Shown piece by piece: positions 18,791-28,420 of a DNA stretch of 64,000 nucleotides. The stretch spans positions 434,001 through 498,000 of the forward strand of contig JAKQNR010000035.1 of NCBI GenBank assembly GCA_029565685.1, given 5' to 3'. Within the stretch, counting starts at the first letter, position 1. Every line of letters starts with the position of its first letter. Source of the stretch: a bacterium. Its GTDB lineage: Bacteria > Zhuqueibacterota > Zhuqueibacteria > Residuimicrobiales > Residuimicrobiaceae. The notes under the pieces are model-generated. The model was not told the DNA's origin. It did not search any database and saw only the letters and a program-made list of their open reading frames with translations. Both the position numbers and the translations under genes were made by a program.

Positions 18791-20158
18791 CTAATATCCA
18801 AACTCTTTTTCAACTTCTGCGATGGATTCCTCGATGAGATCCATGCCCAGCATGGAGTATTTTTCATCGATGATCAACGGCGGGGACATGCGCAAAATAT
18901 GACCTGCGGGAATCCAGGCCAATCCCTTGGTGAAAGCCTTTTGGTACACCCGCTCGCCGGCCTGGACGAACGGTTCTTTGCTGCTTTTATCCTTGACCAG
19001 CTCCAGCCCCAGCAGCAAACCTTTGCCCTTGATGTCGCCGATGATCGGATGATCTTGCATCATTTTATGCATCCGCTTCATAAACAGATCGCCCATGGCG
19101 CGCACATTGTCGAGAATGTTCTCCTCCTCCATGACCTCGATGGAGGCAAGGGCGGCTGCGCAGGCCATAGGATTGCCGCCATAGCTGGAGGAGACCGAGA
19201 TCTCTTCCAGCACGTCGGCGTACTCTTGTTTGACGATCATGGCGGTGACAGGAAATCCGTTGCCGAGCGATTTGCCCAAAGTGACGATGTCCGGACAGAC
19301 GTTCCAATGGTTCATGCACAACACTTCGCCGGTGCGGCCCAGACCGGTGAGCACCTCATCGGCGAACAGCAGAATGCGGTGCTTGTCGCACAGTGCTTTC
19401 AGTTTGGGGAAAAAATCGTCCGGCGGAAAGATCGAACCCGCCCACCCCTGCGCAGGCTCGAGAATAAAAGCTGCAACGTTGTTGACTGTGCCCTCTTTGA
19501 TGAATTCCTGATAAAAATCAATATAGGCGTCCGTGTCGATCCGGCCGTCCGCCTTTGTGAACAGCGGGCGATAGGGATCCGGCCGCGGCACCATGTAAAA
19601 GCCGGCGCTGCGGCTGGGACCATAGGAGAGCACGTCCGCCCGGGCCATGCGGGCACAGCTCACCGCCCCCATAGTCTTGCCGTGAAAGTCGCGATACCCG
19701 GAGATGAATTCATGTTTGCCGGTGATGGCGCGCGCCGCCCGCTGACCGGCTTCCACCGCCGTGGCGCCATCGCTGTAAAACTGCACGGCGTTGAGATCAC
19801 CGGGCATGATCGCCGCCAGTTTTTCCACCAACGCCTCCTTGACCGGCGTGATGAAATCATGGCAGTTCATCAAAGTGCCGGCCCAATGGGCGACGGCCTC
19901 GGAAATTTTCGGATGACAGTGGCCGAACGAGGTCACGTAAATACCGGATGAAAAATCGAGATAGGTGTTTCCATCGACGTCGGTCAGCGTGATGCCATGG
20001 CCTTTTTCAAAACAGACGGGGAAAAGCTTGACCTGCGAACTCAATCCCTTGATGTAGCGGCTGCCCTTGGCCGATAACGCCGCGGATTTAGGCCCCGGCC
20101 GCTCGGTGACCAGATGGGGGACCTTTTGACAGGATTGTTTCCACCACAGTTCCTTCAT
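18791..20158 (-). CDS. Class III (PLP-dependent) aminotransferase
   Basis: Fold-type I aminotransferase of 455 aa. Motifs: YLDFSSGIYVTSFGH, the cofactor phosphate loop YSDGATAVEAG, LFADEVLTGLGRTG (PLP-ring Asp) and the Schiff-base Lys in VTLGKSLGNGFPV. The C-terminal block LRMSPPLIIDE is typical of 4-aminobutyrate/ornithine-type enzymes. The frame continues to 20266, but AGGAG with 6-nt spacing precedes the ATG at 20158. It is probably the first gene after the promoter at 20335-20362. Substrate is unclear; an amino acid, diamine or amino sugar donor is possible. Confidence 0.85.
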   Translation of the reverse strand: MKELWWKQSCQKVPHLVTERPGPKSAALSAKGSRYIKGLSSQVKLFPVCFEKGHGITLTDVDGNTYLDFSSGIYVTSFGHCHPKISEAVAHWAGTLMNCHDFITPVKEALVEKLAAIMPGDLNAVQFYSDGATAVEAGQRAARAITGKHEFISGYRDFHGKTMGAVSCARMARADVLSYGPSRSAGFYMVPRPDPYRPLFTKADGRIDTDAYIDFYQEFIKEGTVNNVAAFILEPAQGWAGSIFPPDDFFPKLKALCDKHRILLFADEVLTGLGRTGEVLCMNHWNVCPDIVTLGKSLGNGFPVTAMIVKQEYADVLEEISVSSSYGGNPMACAAALASIEVMEEENILDNVRAMGDLFMKRMHKMMQDHPIIGDIKGKGLLLGLELVKDKSSKEPFVQAGERVYQKAFTKGLAWIPAGHILRMSPPLIIDEKYSMLGMDLIEESIAEVEKEFGY

Positions 20159-20334
20159 TCCATTCTCCTGTTGCATGGTTGAGCCTGCAGCCGACGACCG
20201 CTGCGCCAGACAGCCGGCGCCAAACGACCGCCCGGACCGACGGCCGTGCACAACGCTTCGATGCACGACCGCTTTGGTACGATTCCGCGATCGCAGGGAT
20301 TTTCCTTTTCCCGGCGATCAAGGATAGTTCAATT

Positions 20335-20362
20335 AATTTATGATTATTAACGCCAATGTCAA
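20335..20362 (-). promoter_or_regulatory. Candidate sigma-70-type promoter for the aminotransferase operon
   Basis: On the minus strand, TTGACA (20357-20362), a 16-bp spacer and TAAATT (20335-20340). The surrounding 60 bp are AT-rich, unlike the flanking GC-rich DNA. The predicted leader to the ATG at 20158 is about 170 nt. Confidence 0.45.
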
Positions 20363-20427
20363 TATACAAAATGGCGACCGGACTCTTGTTCAGCCCGAAT
20401 GCCACGCGTTGAACGAGCGGCGCGGTT

Positions 20428-20850
20428 TTATTTCAAACCGGCCTTGAGTGCGATCAGGGTTTGCGCGGTTCTGACGTCCCGCTTGGCGCTATAGACCACC
20501 GTCAGACCGCAGATCCGGTTGGAGCGGATGCCGGCGCGATACTGCGCCTTCATCTCCGCCGAAAGTGCGCTCTGCTGAATCGCCTCCTCCGCCTTGCGGT
20601 TGAAATAAAAAGTTGTGCGGAATGTGCCCTGGACCAGCGAGAGCCAAAAAATCGTCTGTTTGCCCCGGGTCACCTTCATCAACCAGCTCTTTCCGTCGAG
20701 ATAATATCGCCACTCTGAACAAAAATCAGGATAGTGCGTATGAAGGTATTCAAAAAGCGCCGACCAGTGCGTCTTTTTTGCGCCGAGATGCGCATAGATG
20801 ATCTCGTCAGTCGGATACTGCTCTTTGTTCGACAGCACGGGTCGTTCCAT
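20428..20850 (-). CDS. DUF3788-like hypothetical protein
   Basis: A 140-aa soluble protein. The pattern of an N-terminal PTDEIIYAHLGAKKTHWSALFEYL, then WRYYLDGKSWLMKVTRGKQTIFWLSL and a C-terminal Y-S-A-K-R-D-V segment resembles small DUF3788 proteins. Their function is unknown; a ligand-binding role is sometimes suggested. The frame extends to 20913, but the ATG at 20850 is preceded by GGGAGG with good spacing. It lies between an SSS gene upstream and the operon promoter downstream, all on the minus strand. Confidence 0.6.
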   Translation of the reverse strand: MERPVLSNKEQYPTDEIIYAHLGAKKTHWSALFEYLHTHYPDFCSEWRYYLDGKSWLMKVTRGKQTIFWLSLVQGTFRTTFYFNRKAEEAIQQSALSAEMKAQYRAGIRSNRICGLTVVYSAKRDVRTAQTLIALKAGLK

Positions 20851-20954
20851 GATAAACCTCCCATTCGCCGACAGCGATGCAGGGCCCGGCGGATACCCTG
20901 GCTGGCGCCGCAAGGCCTCCTCTCCCCGGTCCGACTGCAGCGGAGCGCAGAACT

Positions 20955-22907
20955 CTATTTGGCCGGGGCCGAAGGCAACTTTTTATACCAGAAAAAGTAC
21001 ATGCCGATGGAACAAAGTAAAAACACCGCCCCGGTAACCGCTGCGGCCTGAAATTCATGGATCACCAGCTGCATGGGCAGCATGAGCAAGGTGAACTGCC
21101 AGCACAGACCGATGGGCAGGGCGATCAGATCGTAGCGATGTTCGTTGCGCATGGCCTGCTGCTCGTCCGCCGATAGAATGGAGAGCAGCGGCCTCCACAG
21201 ACCGAACGGTCTGGTGGTGCGATAAAAATTTTCCACTACCTGGCGGTCGGTCGGCGGCGTCAGATAGGTGCCGACGACGCATCCAGCGGTTCCGATGACG
21301 ATGGTGTACACCAGCTGATGCCACTCCGGCATGCCAGGCGCAATAAATCTCTGTACCAGGGCTGCCACCAGTCCGATCAGAGTGCCCACCGCAAAGCCGC
21401 CGGCGTTGAACCGCCACCAGTACAGCCGCAACACCGTCGGCATAGTAACGCCGCCCACCAAGCCCATGGTGATCCATCCCCAGATGTCGTTGATGCTTTT
21501 GGTGGAATAGGCCATGAGAAAGCCCAACACATTGATCAGGATGCCGAAAAAGTAGGTGGTATAGATCAACTCTTTGTTGCCGGCCTGAGGCCGAATGTAG
21601 CCCTGGTAGAGATCGCGGGTCAGAAAGCCGGTGGCGCCGTTGGTCAACGCGTTGAACGTGGACATGGCCGCCGCCATCAGCGCCACCAGAATCAGGCCGC
21701 GAATGCCCACCGGAACGCTGTGCAACAGCACGCCGGGAAGAATGCGTTCAGGATCCACTGTGCCGTGATAGCTCAGCAGATTCAACTTGGAGCTCCAATC
21801 GGGTCCCAGCAGTCGACTGAGGCCGGTGATCAACTCGGCGGGAAAAGACTGCGGATGGTTCATGATGCGGGCGATCAATTCAGGCCATTCATTCGCCGCC
21901 ACAGCGCCGGCATGGCTCTTGATCAGAGCAGCGGCCTGGATCAGCACCGTTTGATCAGGAAAAAAATCCTTTACCAGAAACAGCCCGAGAACGGCAAAAC
22001 TGATCATGAGCGGCCAGCGCAGCATCATGGTCCATTCCGCGGTAAAGCACAGCAGTCCGCAATCCCGATCGCTGCGCGCGCCGAAAAACCGCGGGTCAGC
22101 GCCGGCGCCCAACCCCTGGATCAGTGTTTTGCCAAAGTAGAACAGCATGAGCATGAACAGCCAGCTGTATTGCTCATAGCCCGCGGGCATGGGGGTGTTG
22201 AAATCCGGCAGGGAGCCGGTCCAATTGGGATTGCCGGTCACCGAGGCGGCCAGAGCGCTGAGGTCAGGGATGCCGCCTATCTTGGCCACAGCGACGGCGA
22301 CGATCAAGCCCACGCCCAGCCAGATGCACAGGGATTGAAAGATGTCGGAAAAGACAACGCCGTAGAACCCGGCTTCGATGGTATAGATGGCGGTGATCAC
22401 CACCATGATCAGACAGCAGACCATGGGCGAGAACGGCAGAAACATGGAAAGGAACAGACCGGCGCCTTTGAAGGAATAGGCCAGCATGCCAAGACTCAAA
22501 ATCACGTTGGCCACCACAGAGGTCAGACGGGCGAAATGGGCCCAGAAATCCTTGCCGAACCGGTAGATCATCCATTCGGCGGCGGTGATCACCCCGGATC
22601 GGCGATGCCATTTTCCCACCCAGAGCATCAGGAACACCAGCACCAGACCGGCCCCGCCGCGAAATTCGATATAGATGCCGCGCGGGCCCAACAGATAGAG
22701 AAAAGAGGTGATGATCATGGTGCCGGTCATGTCGAACCAGAACGACATCTGCGACAGACCCAAAAGCCACCAGGGCATATTGCGGCCGGCGAGAAAATAG
22801 TGTTCCAGGTTGGTGGCGGCTTTTTTGCGGAAATAACTGCCGATAGCGATCAAGACGATGAAATAAAAAATAAAGATGACATAATCCCAAGCACGCAGGT
22901 ATTCCAT
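20955..22907 (-). CDS. Sodium:solute symporter (SSS family), large form
   Basis: A 650-residue membrane protein with about 14-15 helices, longer than the usual 500-550. N-terminal YFLAGRNMPWWLLGLSQMSFW and the block FYGVVFSDIFQSL are SSS signatures. AAAMSTFNALTNGATGFLTRDLY matches the sodium-site helix. An extended loop between the core and two extra C-terminal helices carries the acidic/basic stretch YRTTRPFGLWRPLLSILSADEQQ, as seen in large SSS proteins beside glycoside hydrolases. AAGGAG lies ahead of the ATG. The GH42-like gene is 125 bp upstream; uptake of a released sugar is likely. Confidence 0.85.
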   Translation of the reverse strand: MEYLRAWDYVIFIFYFIVLIAIGSYFRKKAATNLEHYFLAGRNMPWWLLGLSQMSFWFDMTGTMIITSFLYLLGPRGIYIEFRGGAGLVLVFLMLWVGKWHRRSGVITAAEWMIYRFGKDFWAHFARLTSVVANVILSLGMLAYSFKGAGLFLSMFLPFSPMVCCLIMVVITAIYTIEAGFYGVVFSDIFQSLCIWLGVGLIVAVAVAKIGGIPDLSALAASVTGNPNWTGSLPDFNTPMPAGYEQYSWLFMLMLFYFGKTLIQGLGAGADPRFFGARSDRDCGLLCFTAEWTMMLRWPLMISFAVLGLFLVKDFFPDQTVLIQAAALIKSHAGAVAANEWPELIARIMNHPQSFPAELITGLSRLLGPDWSSKLNLLSYHGTVDPERILPGVLLHSVPVGIRGLILVALMAAAMSTFNALTNGATGFLTRDLYQGYIRPQAGNKELIYTTYFFGILINVLGFLMAYSTKSINDIWGWITMGLVGGVTMPTVLRLYWWRFNAGGFAVGTLIGLVAALVQRFIAPGMPEWHQLVYTIVIGTAGCVVGTYLTPPTDRQVVENFYRTTRPFGLWRPLLSILSADEQQAMRNEHRYDLIALPIGLCWQFTLLMLPMQLVIHEFQAAAVTGAVFLLCSIGMYFFWYKKLPSAPAK

Positions 22908-23032
22908 CTCGCTCTCTCCTTATGGTTCAAGAACCTCCACACGGTGCCATCGGATCTCACGCGTCGCAGCGCCCAGCTGGGCGGCGGCGGGTTGTTTTCA
23001 ACGGGTCGGCGCCGCAATACCAGTCCGGCCCA

Positions 23033-25252
23033 TCAGGGTAAAAGCAGCTCCCCGCTGTCGCTGTCCAGCACCACGGTGTTGGCGCCGGGCGGCAAAGTCA
23101 GGGAAACGGAGCGGCCGTTTTTCAGAACAATTTTTTTACTTCCCCCGCTCTTGCTGTGCAGCACCAGAGCGCCGCCGCCGCTGTAGAAAATATCTCCCGG
23201 CTCAGCATAAAAATGCACACCGCAAAATTCGAACAGCTTGCGCACATGATCTTTCTCCACCGGCGGCAGACCGATCAGCCAACTGGTGGCATCGGCCACC
23301 GTTTTTTTGGCCGCCGCGGTCTTTCCATTTTCCACATATTCGGCCAACGGCACGGCTTCATCGTCTGTTATCGAAAAAACCGGCGCGAACGGTTTGTCAT
23401 CGAGCAGCCACGGTGTGGGGCTGAATGCAGTTCTAATTTCGGCTTTCTGGGTCAACTGGACGCGGGCGACGCGAATGCCGGTCAGCCGCTCGATAAACTC
23501 GACGCTGTTGGATTCGCCGTCGCTGTACCCTGAAGCATAAAAAAACATCACATGACGGCCATGACGGAAAACATGTTCGCGAATCCATCGCTGCTGCTCG
23601 GAGGATACGACTAAGGTGTTGACGAAAACCACCAGTTTGTACTGATCCAGATTGCACCTCGCCAGATCATCCTGATGCAGCGCATCAAACACCACGCCCG
23701 CCTGGTAGGCCGCCAGCGTGGTCCAGTTGACCAATCGGTCGCCGATGGGATTCAGCTCCGGTTTGATCGCCGTATGATAGTAGCAGTCAGTGCCGAACAC
23801 CATCAGCACATCGGCCTCGGACCGGTAGGGTTTCTTCCACGCCTGATCGAGAAACCGTTTCAAACCAGCGATCTCTTTCATCAGAACCGGATGATCCCAC
23901 CAACCCGTGACGAACTCTGCCGCCGTGGAGTTCAGCCGCTGTCCGGCTGCGCCGAAATCGTAAAACCATAATCCCATGCCTTTGGTGAAGGTGAACAGCG
24001 TGTTGCGGCGCACGTGCGCCACGCTGTTGACGACGCCGGCCTCATAACCGGGATCCTGGACGGATTTGAGATAGGGCTGCTGATCCATCTCATCCAGCCA
24101 CAGCTTGCCGTGCAGGCGGATGCTCTCCAACAGGCCGCGGGAACGGTAGGGATCTCCCACTTCAGTGTGAGCAGGATAATAGACATTGGGACCACAGAGG
24201 AAATCGATGTCCGGTGAGTTCAGAATCCTCTGCAAAGCCAGATGGCCGCCGGCGGCTTCGCGGCCGAAGACGGAAAAATAATAGCCGTAAAAAGCGCCCA
24301 GGACCAACGGACGGGGCCAGCTTTTGCGCATCAACCGACAGAAATAGAGGATATCGTCCGCCACCAATTCATGTTGACAGCGATAATAATCCAGCACCTT
24401 GCGCTCGGTTCGAGGATCGCGGAAAATGCCGTCTCGAGTCTGCAGTCGTTCTTCGAGCAGCGGCACACGGGCGCCGGCCAGCGTGACCTGAGCCTGCCCC
24501 CAGGCCTTTTGCAGAGCTGGGTCGCTGCCGTATTTGTTCTTCAGCCATCGGCGGAAATGCGCCTGCATGGGCTCGCTGACGTCCGGCTCATTTTTCAACA
24601 AGCCCCAGTAATGCCATTCGCCATAGATGCCGCCGGCCGCCTGCAGGCCGGCCACGCTGGCGCCCTCTTCGGTGACCGCCAGCTCGCGACAAAATTGCTC
24701 CACCTTCTCTCCCGCCGCCTGCAGCCATTTTTCCGATGCCAGACTGATCCGCACCGGCGTGGCGGCGTCCTCCTGTATGATGCGCTGCAAGCCCCACGGG
24801 TCGTCCGGTTTGGCCTTGGCGTCCGCGTACAGCGTGGTCTCCTCCGGATGCTGGGCGGTCCACCATCGCGGCGCGTTGACGTGAAAACGGATGAAAACCG
24901 CGGCCTGGGGGCAGACTTGCAATACGCCGCGGATCTGCTGTCGAGCCCGCGTGATATCGAACCGACCCTCCTCAGGCCACACATGCTCCAAAAAAAGATC
25001 CACCTGAAACAGACGAACGCCCGCTTCGGCGAACAGGCGGATGTTGCGCTGTGGCACCTCTTCCCACGACCAACGGCCGCCCGGCACATCAGTGAGTGAA
25101 TACATCAGCGGAACCCAGGGCTCGTCGTTGATAATCAGCGTGGGCCGGCCTTCCAGCATCTGCACACGGCTGCTCAGCGGTGCGGCTGCAACGTTGTTGA
25201 AACCCATCAGACTGCTCCATAAAAAAATGAACGATAGCTCAAACTGTTTCAT
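23033..25252 (-). CDS. Exported GH42-like glycoside hydrolase family protein
   Basis: A 739-aa protein beginning with a signal-peptide-like stretch (MKQFELSFIFLWSSLMGFNNVAAA). The N-terminal half looks like a TIM barrel of the GH42 type: GGIYGEWHYWG offers a candidate acid/base Glu and KLWLDEMDQQPY a candidate nucleophile Glu. It is followed by a flavodoxin-like trimerisation-type region (LVVFVNTLVVSSEQQRWI) and a C-terminal beta domain. GH42 members act on beta-galactosides; distant members have other or no activity. Neighbours are a beta-helix protein and a large SSS symporter, suggesting polysaccharide use. Confidence 0.68.
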   Translation of the reverse strand: MKQFELSFIFLWSSLMGFNNVAAAPLSSRVQMLEGRPTLIINDEPWVPLMYSLTDVPGGRWSWEEVPQRNIRLFAEAGVRLFQVDLFLEHVWPEEGRFDITRARQQIRGVLQVCPQAAVFIRFHVNAPRWWTAQHPEETTLYADAKAKPDDPWGLQRIIQEDAATPVRISLASEKWLQAAGEKVEQFCRELAVTEEGASVAGLQAAGGIYGEWHYWGLLKNEPDVSEPMQAHFRRWLKNKYGSDPALQKAWGQAQVTLAGARVPLLEERLQTRDGIFRDPRTERKVLDYYRCQHELVADDILYFCRLMRKSWPRPLVLGAFYGYYFSVFGREAAGGHLALQRILNSPDIDFLCGPNVYYPAHTEVGDPYRSRGLLESIRLHGKLWLDEMDQQPYLKSVQDPGYEAGVVNSVAHVRRNTLFTFTKGMGLWFYDFGAAGQRLNSTAAEFVTGWWDHPVLMKEIAGLKRFLDQAWKKPYRSEADVLMVFGTDCYYHTAIKPELNPIGDRLVNWTTLAAYQAGVVFDALHQDDLARCNLDQYKLVVFVNTLVVSSEQQRWIREHVFRHGRHVMFFYASGYSDGESNSVEFIERLTGIRVARVQLTQKAEIRTAFSPTPWLLDDKPFAPVFSITDDEAVPLAEYVENGKTAAAKKTVADATSWLIGLPPVEKDHVRKLFEFCGVHFYAEPGDIFYSGGGALVLHSKSGGSKKIVLKNGRSVSLTLPPGANTVVLDSDSGELLLP

Positions 25253-25331
25253 CAGCGACGCCCTTTTCTCTGCTTGCCTTAAAAGCGGCCGACAGCAGGC
25301 GCATCGACAGCCATGACGGACCGGCGTTTTT

Positions 25332-26561
25332 TCAAGGCGCTGGAAAATGGAAGGGATGGCCTTGCCGATCGATGCAGGCGACGGCCTGGATCACTGCCCG
25401 GTCATTGAGAACCGTAAACGGATGGTCGGCGGCATAATTGCGCATGCGGCAACCGAACAGACTCACCGTGAGCGGTTCCGTGCCCAGCACGCACAGGTAA
25501 TCCTGAGATTGATTCAGGGTTGTCAGCGCCGAGTTGGCGCCGGAAAAACATTCTACGTTGACGAGTGAGGTGTGGCCTTTGCCGGTAAGGACGATGGGAT
25601 GAACGTCCTCAAGTCGTGCGCCGGTGTTGGCAATGATGGAACCCTGGCTGATCTGCCAGTTGCGGTTAAAATCCTGATCGCCGTCTTTATAAATGCCCAC
25701 GGTCACGCAATCGAAATTGAAATTGGTGAGCTGCCCATAGCTGGCCGCGCCCAGGCGGACGCCTCCATGCACGCCAAAGGCGAACAGGTCCATGAGCTGG
25801 GCGTTGTCCGTGTGATCAACGGCATAACAGTAAGAGCCGCGGCGCACCACTGCGTCGATCACCTGCACGCTGTAGCCGCCTTCGATCAGACGCCGGTTGG
25901 CCGGATTGACATGACAATGAAGGATGCGGGGAATGTCGTAGCAACGGTCGATGCGGATAAACTGCCCGCTCAGCGGATAGCCATAGCAGTGTTCGAAAAG
26001 GATCTGCTCGCAGGGAAAGGAGGGCGCGGCGTTGAAATCCATGGCCAGGTATTCGCCGTAAAAAGTCAGACAGGACAGGGTGACCCCCTGTACAGAGCTG
26101 TTTTGCGCTACGCGGATCGTGGCCGGATAGGCGATGATTCGGCTGGAATCCGAGACCGTCTGCTTGCGGTACCAGAACTGGATGCCGCGGATCTGCGTGG
26201 CGCTCTCCACTGTGATAAAGGCCGACTCTTCGTCTTCGATGACAAACACGCTGCCCACCGGCCGCTGCTGCTGCGGATGCCGGGTGCCGCGGCCCACCGG
26301 CCCATGAACGCCGATCAGACCGGCGTTTTGCCGCAACACCAGACCGCCGGCCATGGGGTAGCCCTGTTCATCGGGCTCCACCCACAACGCGGCGCCGCGA
26401 CGGCTCGCCCAATCGATTGCCGTCTGCAGGTTCCTTTTGTTGGTCAGCGGATCATTGGTTGGCAGCACGCCGAACTCGCGGATGCTTCTCATGCTCTTTT
26501 CTTGGGAAGGCAGCGGACAGAAAAGCGACAGCAGCAGAAGAAAGCCAGTGATTCGAGCCAT
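25332..26561 (-). CDS. Exported right-handed beta-helix protein (pectate-lyase-3-like)
   Basis: A 409-aa protein with a short signal sequence (MARITGFLLLLSLFCPLPS). It begins with REFGVLPTNDPLTNKRNLQTAIDWA, the pattern that opens pectate lyase superfamily / GH28-type beta-helix proteins. Hydrophobic repeats follow, consistent with beta-helix coils. No catalytic triad is obvious. It is the first gene of the polysaccharide part of the cluster, 79 bp upstream of the GH42-like gene. Could be a lyase, hydrolase or epimerase. Confidence 0.6.
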   Translation of the reverse strand: MARITGFLLLLSLFCPLPSQEKSMRSIREFGVLPTNDPLTNKRNLQTAIDWASRRGAALWVEPDEQGYPMAGGLVLRQNAGLIGVHGPVGRGTRHPQQQRPVGSVFVIEDEESAFITVESATQIRGIQFWYRKQTVSDSSRIIAYPATIRVAQNSSVQGVTLSCLTFYGEYLAMDFNAAPSFPCEQILFEHCYGYPLSGQFIRIDRCYDIPRILHCHVNPANRRLIEGGYSVQVIDAVVRRGSYCYAVDHTDNAQLMDLFAFGVHGGVRLGAASYGQLTNFNFDCVTVGIYKDGDQDFNRNWQISQGSIIANTGARLEDVHPIVLTGKGHTSLVNVECFSGANSALTTLNQSQDYLCVLGTEPLTVSLFGCRMRNYAADHPFTVLNDRAVIQAVACIDRQGHPFHFPAP

Positions 26562-26758
26562 ATCAGCCTCTTACGATAGGTCCCGGGCTTCGCCTTCTCT
26601 GGGCGCAGAACAACAGGCGGTTTGTGCGATGCGGACAAACTCTGTTGCCCGGACAAGAAGCGGCGCGCCCGAACTTGAAGCGCCACTGACAGCCACATGC
26701 AGTCGGGAGCGGCAAAGCCTTGAGCTCCTGGTGGCGGCTGAACAATTACAGCCCAGCG

Positions 26759-26793
26759 ATAAAGAAAAAGCCCGGGAAAACTTACCTGGGCTT
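26759..26793 (-). terminator. Rho-independent terminator after mlaD
   Basis: On the minus strand AAGCCCAGG, a loop, then CCCGGGCTT followed by TTTCTTTAT. It lies about 20 bp past the mlaD stop. It closes the mlaE-mlaF-mlaD operon and separates it from the catabolic cluster. Confidence 0.75.
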
Positions 26794-26813
26794 GATCCGG
26801 CTCAGCAGGAGCC

Positions 26814-27680
26814 TCAGAAAACAGAAAAATTGATATACTTGCCTGGGTTCTTTTGCATATCCTTGATGAGCAGGTTGAGCTCATTGACCGTGGCGTTCAG
26901 ATTCTCAACCGTCTCTTTGTTCTTGACCAGTTCGCCCATAGTGCCTTCGCCGCGGTTCAGTCCGGCGACCAGCTGAGACATCTGCACCGACAGCTCGGAG
27001 AGATTCTTCGCCGCCGACTGCACCTGCTCCATGCCGGCGCTGACTTGATGCACATCCGTCTGGGTCGAGACCGCCAGATCTCGCACGCTCCGGGCCGCTT
27101 GGCCCAGCTCGACGATCTGCCGGTTGATCAGCGGCATATCCACGCGCTCGACCTTTTGGTCCAGTTTGTTCACCAGCTCTTTCATGGTCGCCAAGGTCTG
27201 GGAAAGGTCCAGGGCCTTTTTGTCCAGATCGCCGTTGTTCAATTTGGTGCGCACGGTGTTGAGAATATTGCGCGCCACCACCATGATGTCCTTATTCTCA
27301 CCCCTGAGGATGTCGCCCGGCTTCATGACCTCCTTGGATTCGCCGGGGATGATGGTCACGGCTTTTTCACCGAGAAAGTTCAGGGTGTTGATCTCGATCT
27401 TGGAATCCTTGGGGATCAGAAACCGCTTTTTGATGTCCACGCGCACCAGAACATCCTTCTCCTCAAAGATGATGTCTTTAGTCCAGCCGACGCGGTAGCC
27501 GCGCATATATACCTGGGAACGATCGCGCAAGCCGACCACGTCCTCAAAACGAAAGAATACTTTATATTCGCTGGCGGACATGATGCGCGCGCCGGAGAGC
27601 CAGAGCACGCTGACCAGCAGAATAATGGCGCTGAGAAAAATGATCACGCCGGAAATATAGCTCATTTTTGTATAGGTCAT
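26814..27680 (-). CDS. mlaD: MlaD-like MCE-domain lipid transport protein
   Basis: Periplasmic, membrane-anchored substrate-binding subunit of an Mla-type phospholipid/lipid ABC transporter (288 aa). One N-terminal helix (VIIFLSAIILLVSVLWLSG) is followed by the MCE domain (YKVFFRFEDVVGLRDRSQVYMRGYRVG) and a long coiled-coil C-terminus with repeated leucines. The start ATG at 27680 follows GAGGAAGG; the frame extends to 27731 in the mlaF region. The gene is 10 bp downstream of mlaF and ends in a terminator. Confidence 0.85.
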   Translation of the reverse strand: MTYTKMSYISGVIIFLSAIILLVSVLWLSGARIMSASEYKVFFRFEDVVGLRDRSQVYMRGYRVGWTKDIIFEEKDVLVRVDIKKRFLIPKDSKIEINTLNFLGEKAVTIIPGESKEVMKPGDILRGENKDIMVVARNILNTVRTKLNNGDLDKKALDLSQTLATMKELVNKLDQKVERVDMPLINRQIVELGQAARSVRDLAVSTQTDVHQVSAGMEQVQSAAKNLSELSVQMSQLVAGLNRGEGTMGELVKNKETVENLNATVNELNLLIKDMQKNPGKYINFSVF

Positions 27681-27690
27681 ACCTTCCTCG

Positions 27691-28401
27691 TCACTCGTAT
27701 AAAAAGTCCAACATCTGTTCGGAAACCTCATCGCGATCGCCGACGAAGCTGATCAGGCCGTCCTTCAACAAAGCGACGCGGTCGGCGACGTCCCGCATCA
27801 GTTTGATGTCATGCGTGACGATGATGGAGGTGGCGGAGATCTCCTTTTTCAGCATTTTAATCAGTTCACTGATCTTTTCCGCATTGGTCTGATCCAATCC
27901 GGTGGTCGGCTCGTCGTAAAATAAATACTGCGGCCGTTTGACCATGGCGCGTGCGATCGCCACCCGTTTGCGCATGCCGCCGCTCAGCTCTTCCGGAAAC
28001 TTGTCGAGCACGTCGTCGTCCAGTCCGACAAAGTGCAGCGCCTCCAGCGTCCGCCGCTGAAGGTCGCGTGGCGAGATGGCTTTATGCATCAGCAAGTAGA
28101 GCTGCAGATTGTCCTGCACGCTGAGAAAATCGAGCAGGGCGCTGTTTTGAAATACAAAGGCGATGCGGTCGTTAAAACGGTACAGTTGCTTGTGCGACAG
28201 GGTCAGCAGTTCCTCGCCGTCGTAGCAAATGCTGCCGGAATCCGGATGGATCAGGCGCACCAGCGTTTTGATGAACACCGTCTTGCCCTGGCCGCTGGGG
28301 CCGAGGATGACCAGCGTTTCGTTGTCATGAATGTCCAAGTCGATGCCTTTCAGCACCGGCATGCCGTCGAAACCTTTATAGAGTTGACGAACTTTAATCA
28401 T
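27691..28401 (-). CDS. mlaF: MlaF-like ABC transporter ATP-binding protein
   Basis: ATPase of the Mla transporter (236 aa). It has Walker A GPSGQGKT, the Q-loop VFQNSALLDFLSVQDN, the signature ELSGGMRKRVAIARAMV, Walker B YLFYDEPTTGLD and switch His in IVTHDI. It lies between mlaE and mlaD, the normal order, with short spacers (19 and 10 bp). It powers lipid movement between inner and outer membranes. Confidence 0.9.
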   Translation of the reverse strand: MIKVRQLYKGFDGMPVLKGIDLDIHDNETLVILGPSGQGKTVFIKTLVRLIHPDSGSICYDGEELLTLSHKQLYRFNDRIAFVFQNSALLDFLSVQDNLQLYLLMHKAISPRDLQRRTLEALHFVGLDDDVLDKFPEELSGGMRKRVAIARAMVKRPQYLFYDEPTTGLDQTNAEKISELIKMLKKEISATSIIVTHDIKLMRDVADRVALLKDGLISFVGDRDEVSEQMLDFLYE

Positions 28402-28420
28402 GGGGCGGTTCTTTCACAGC

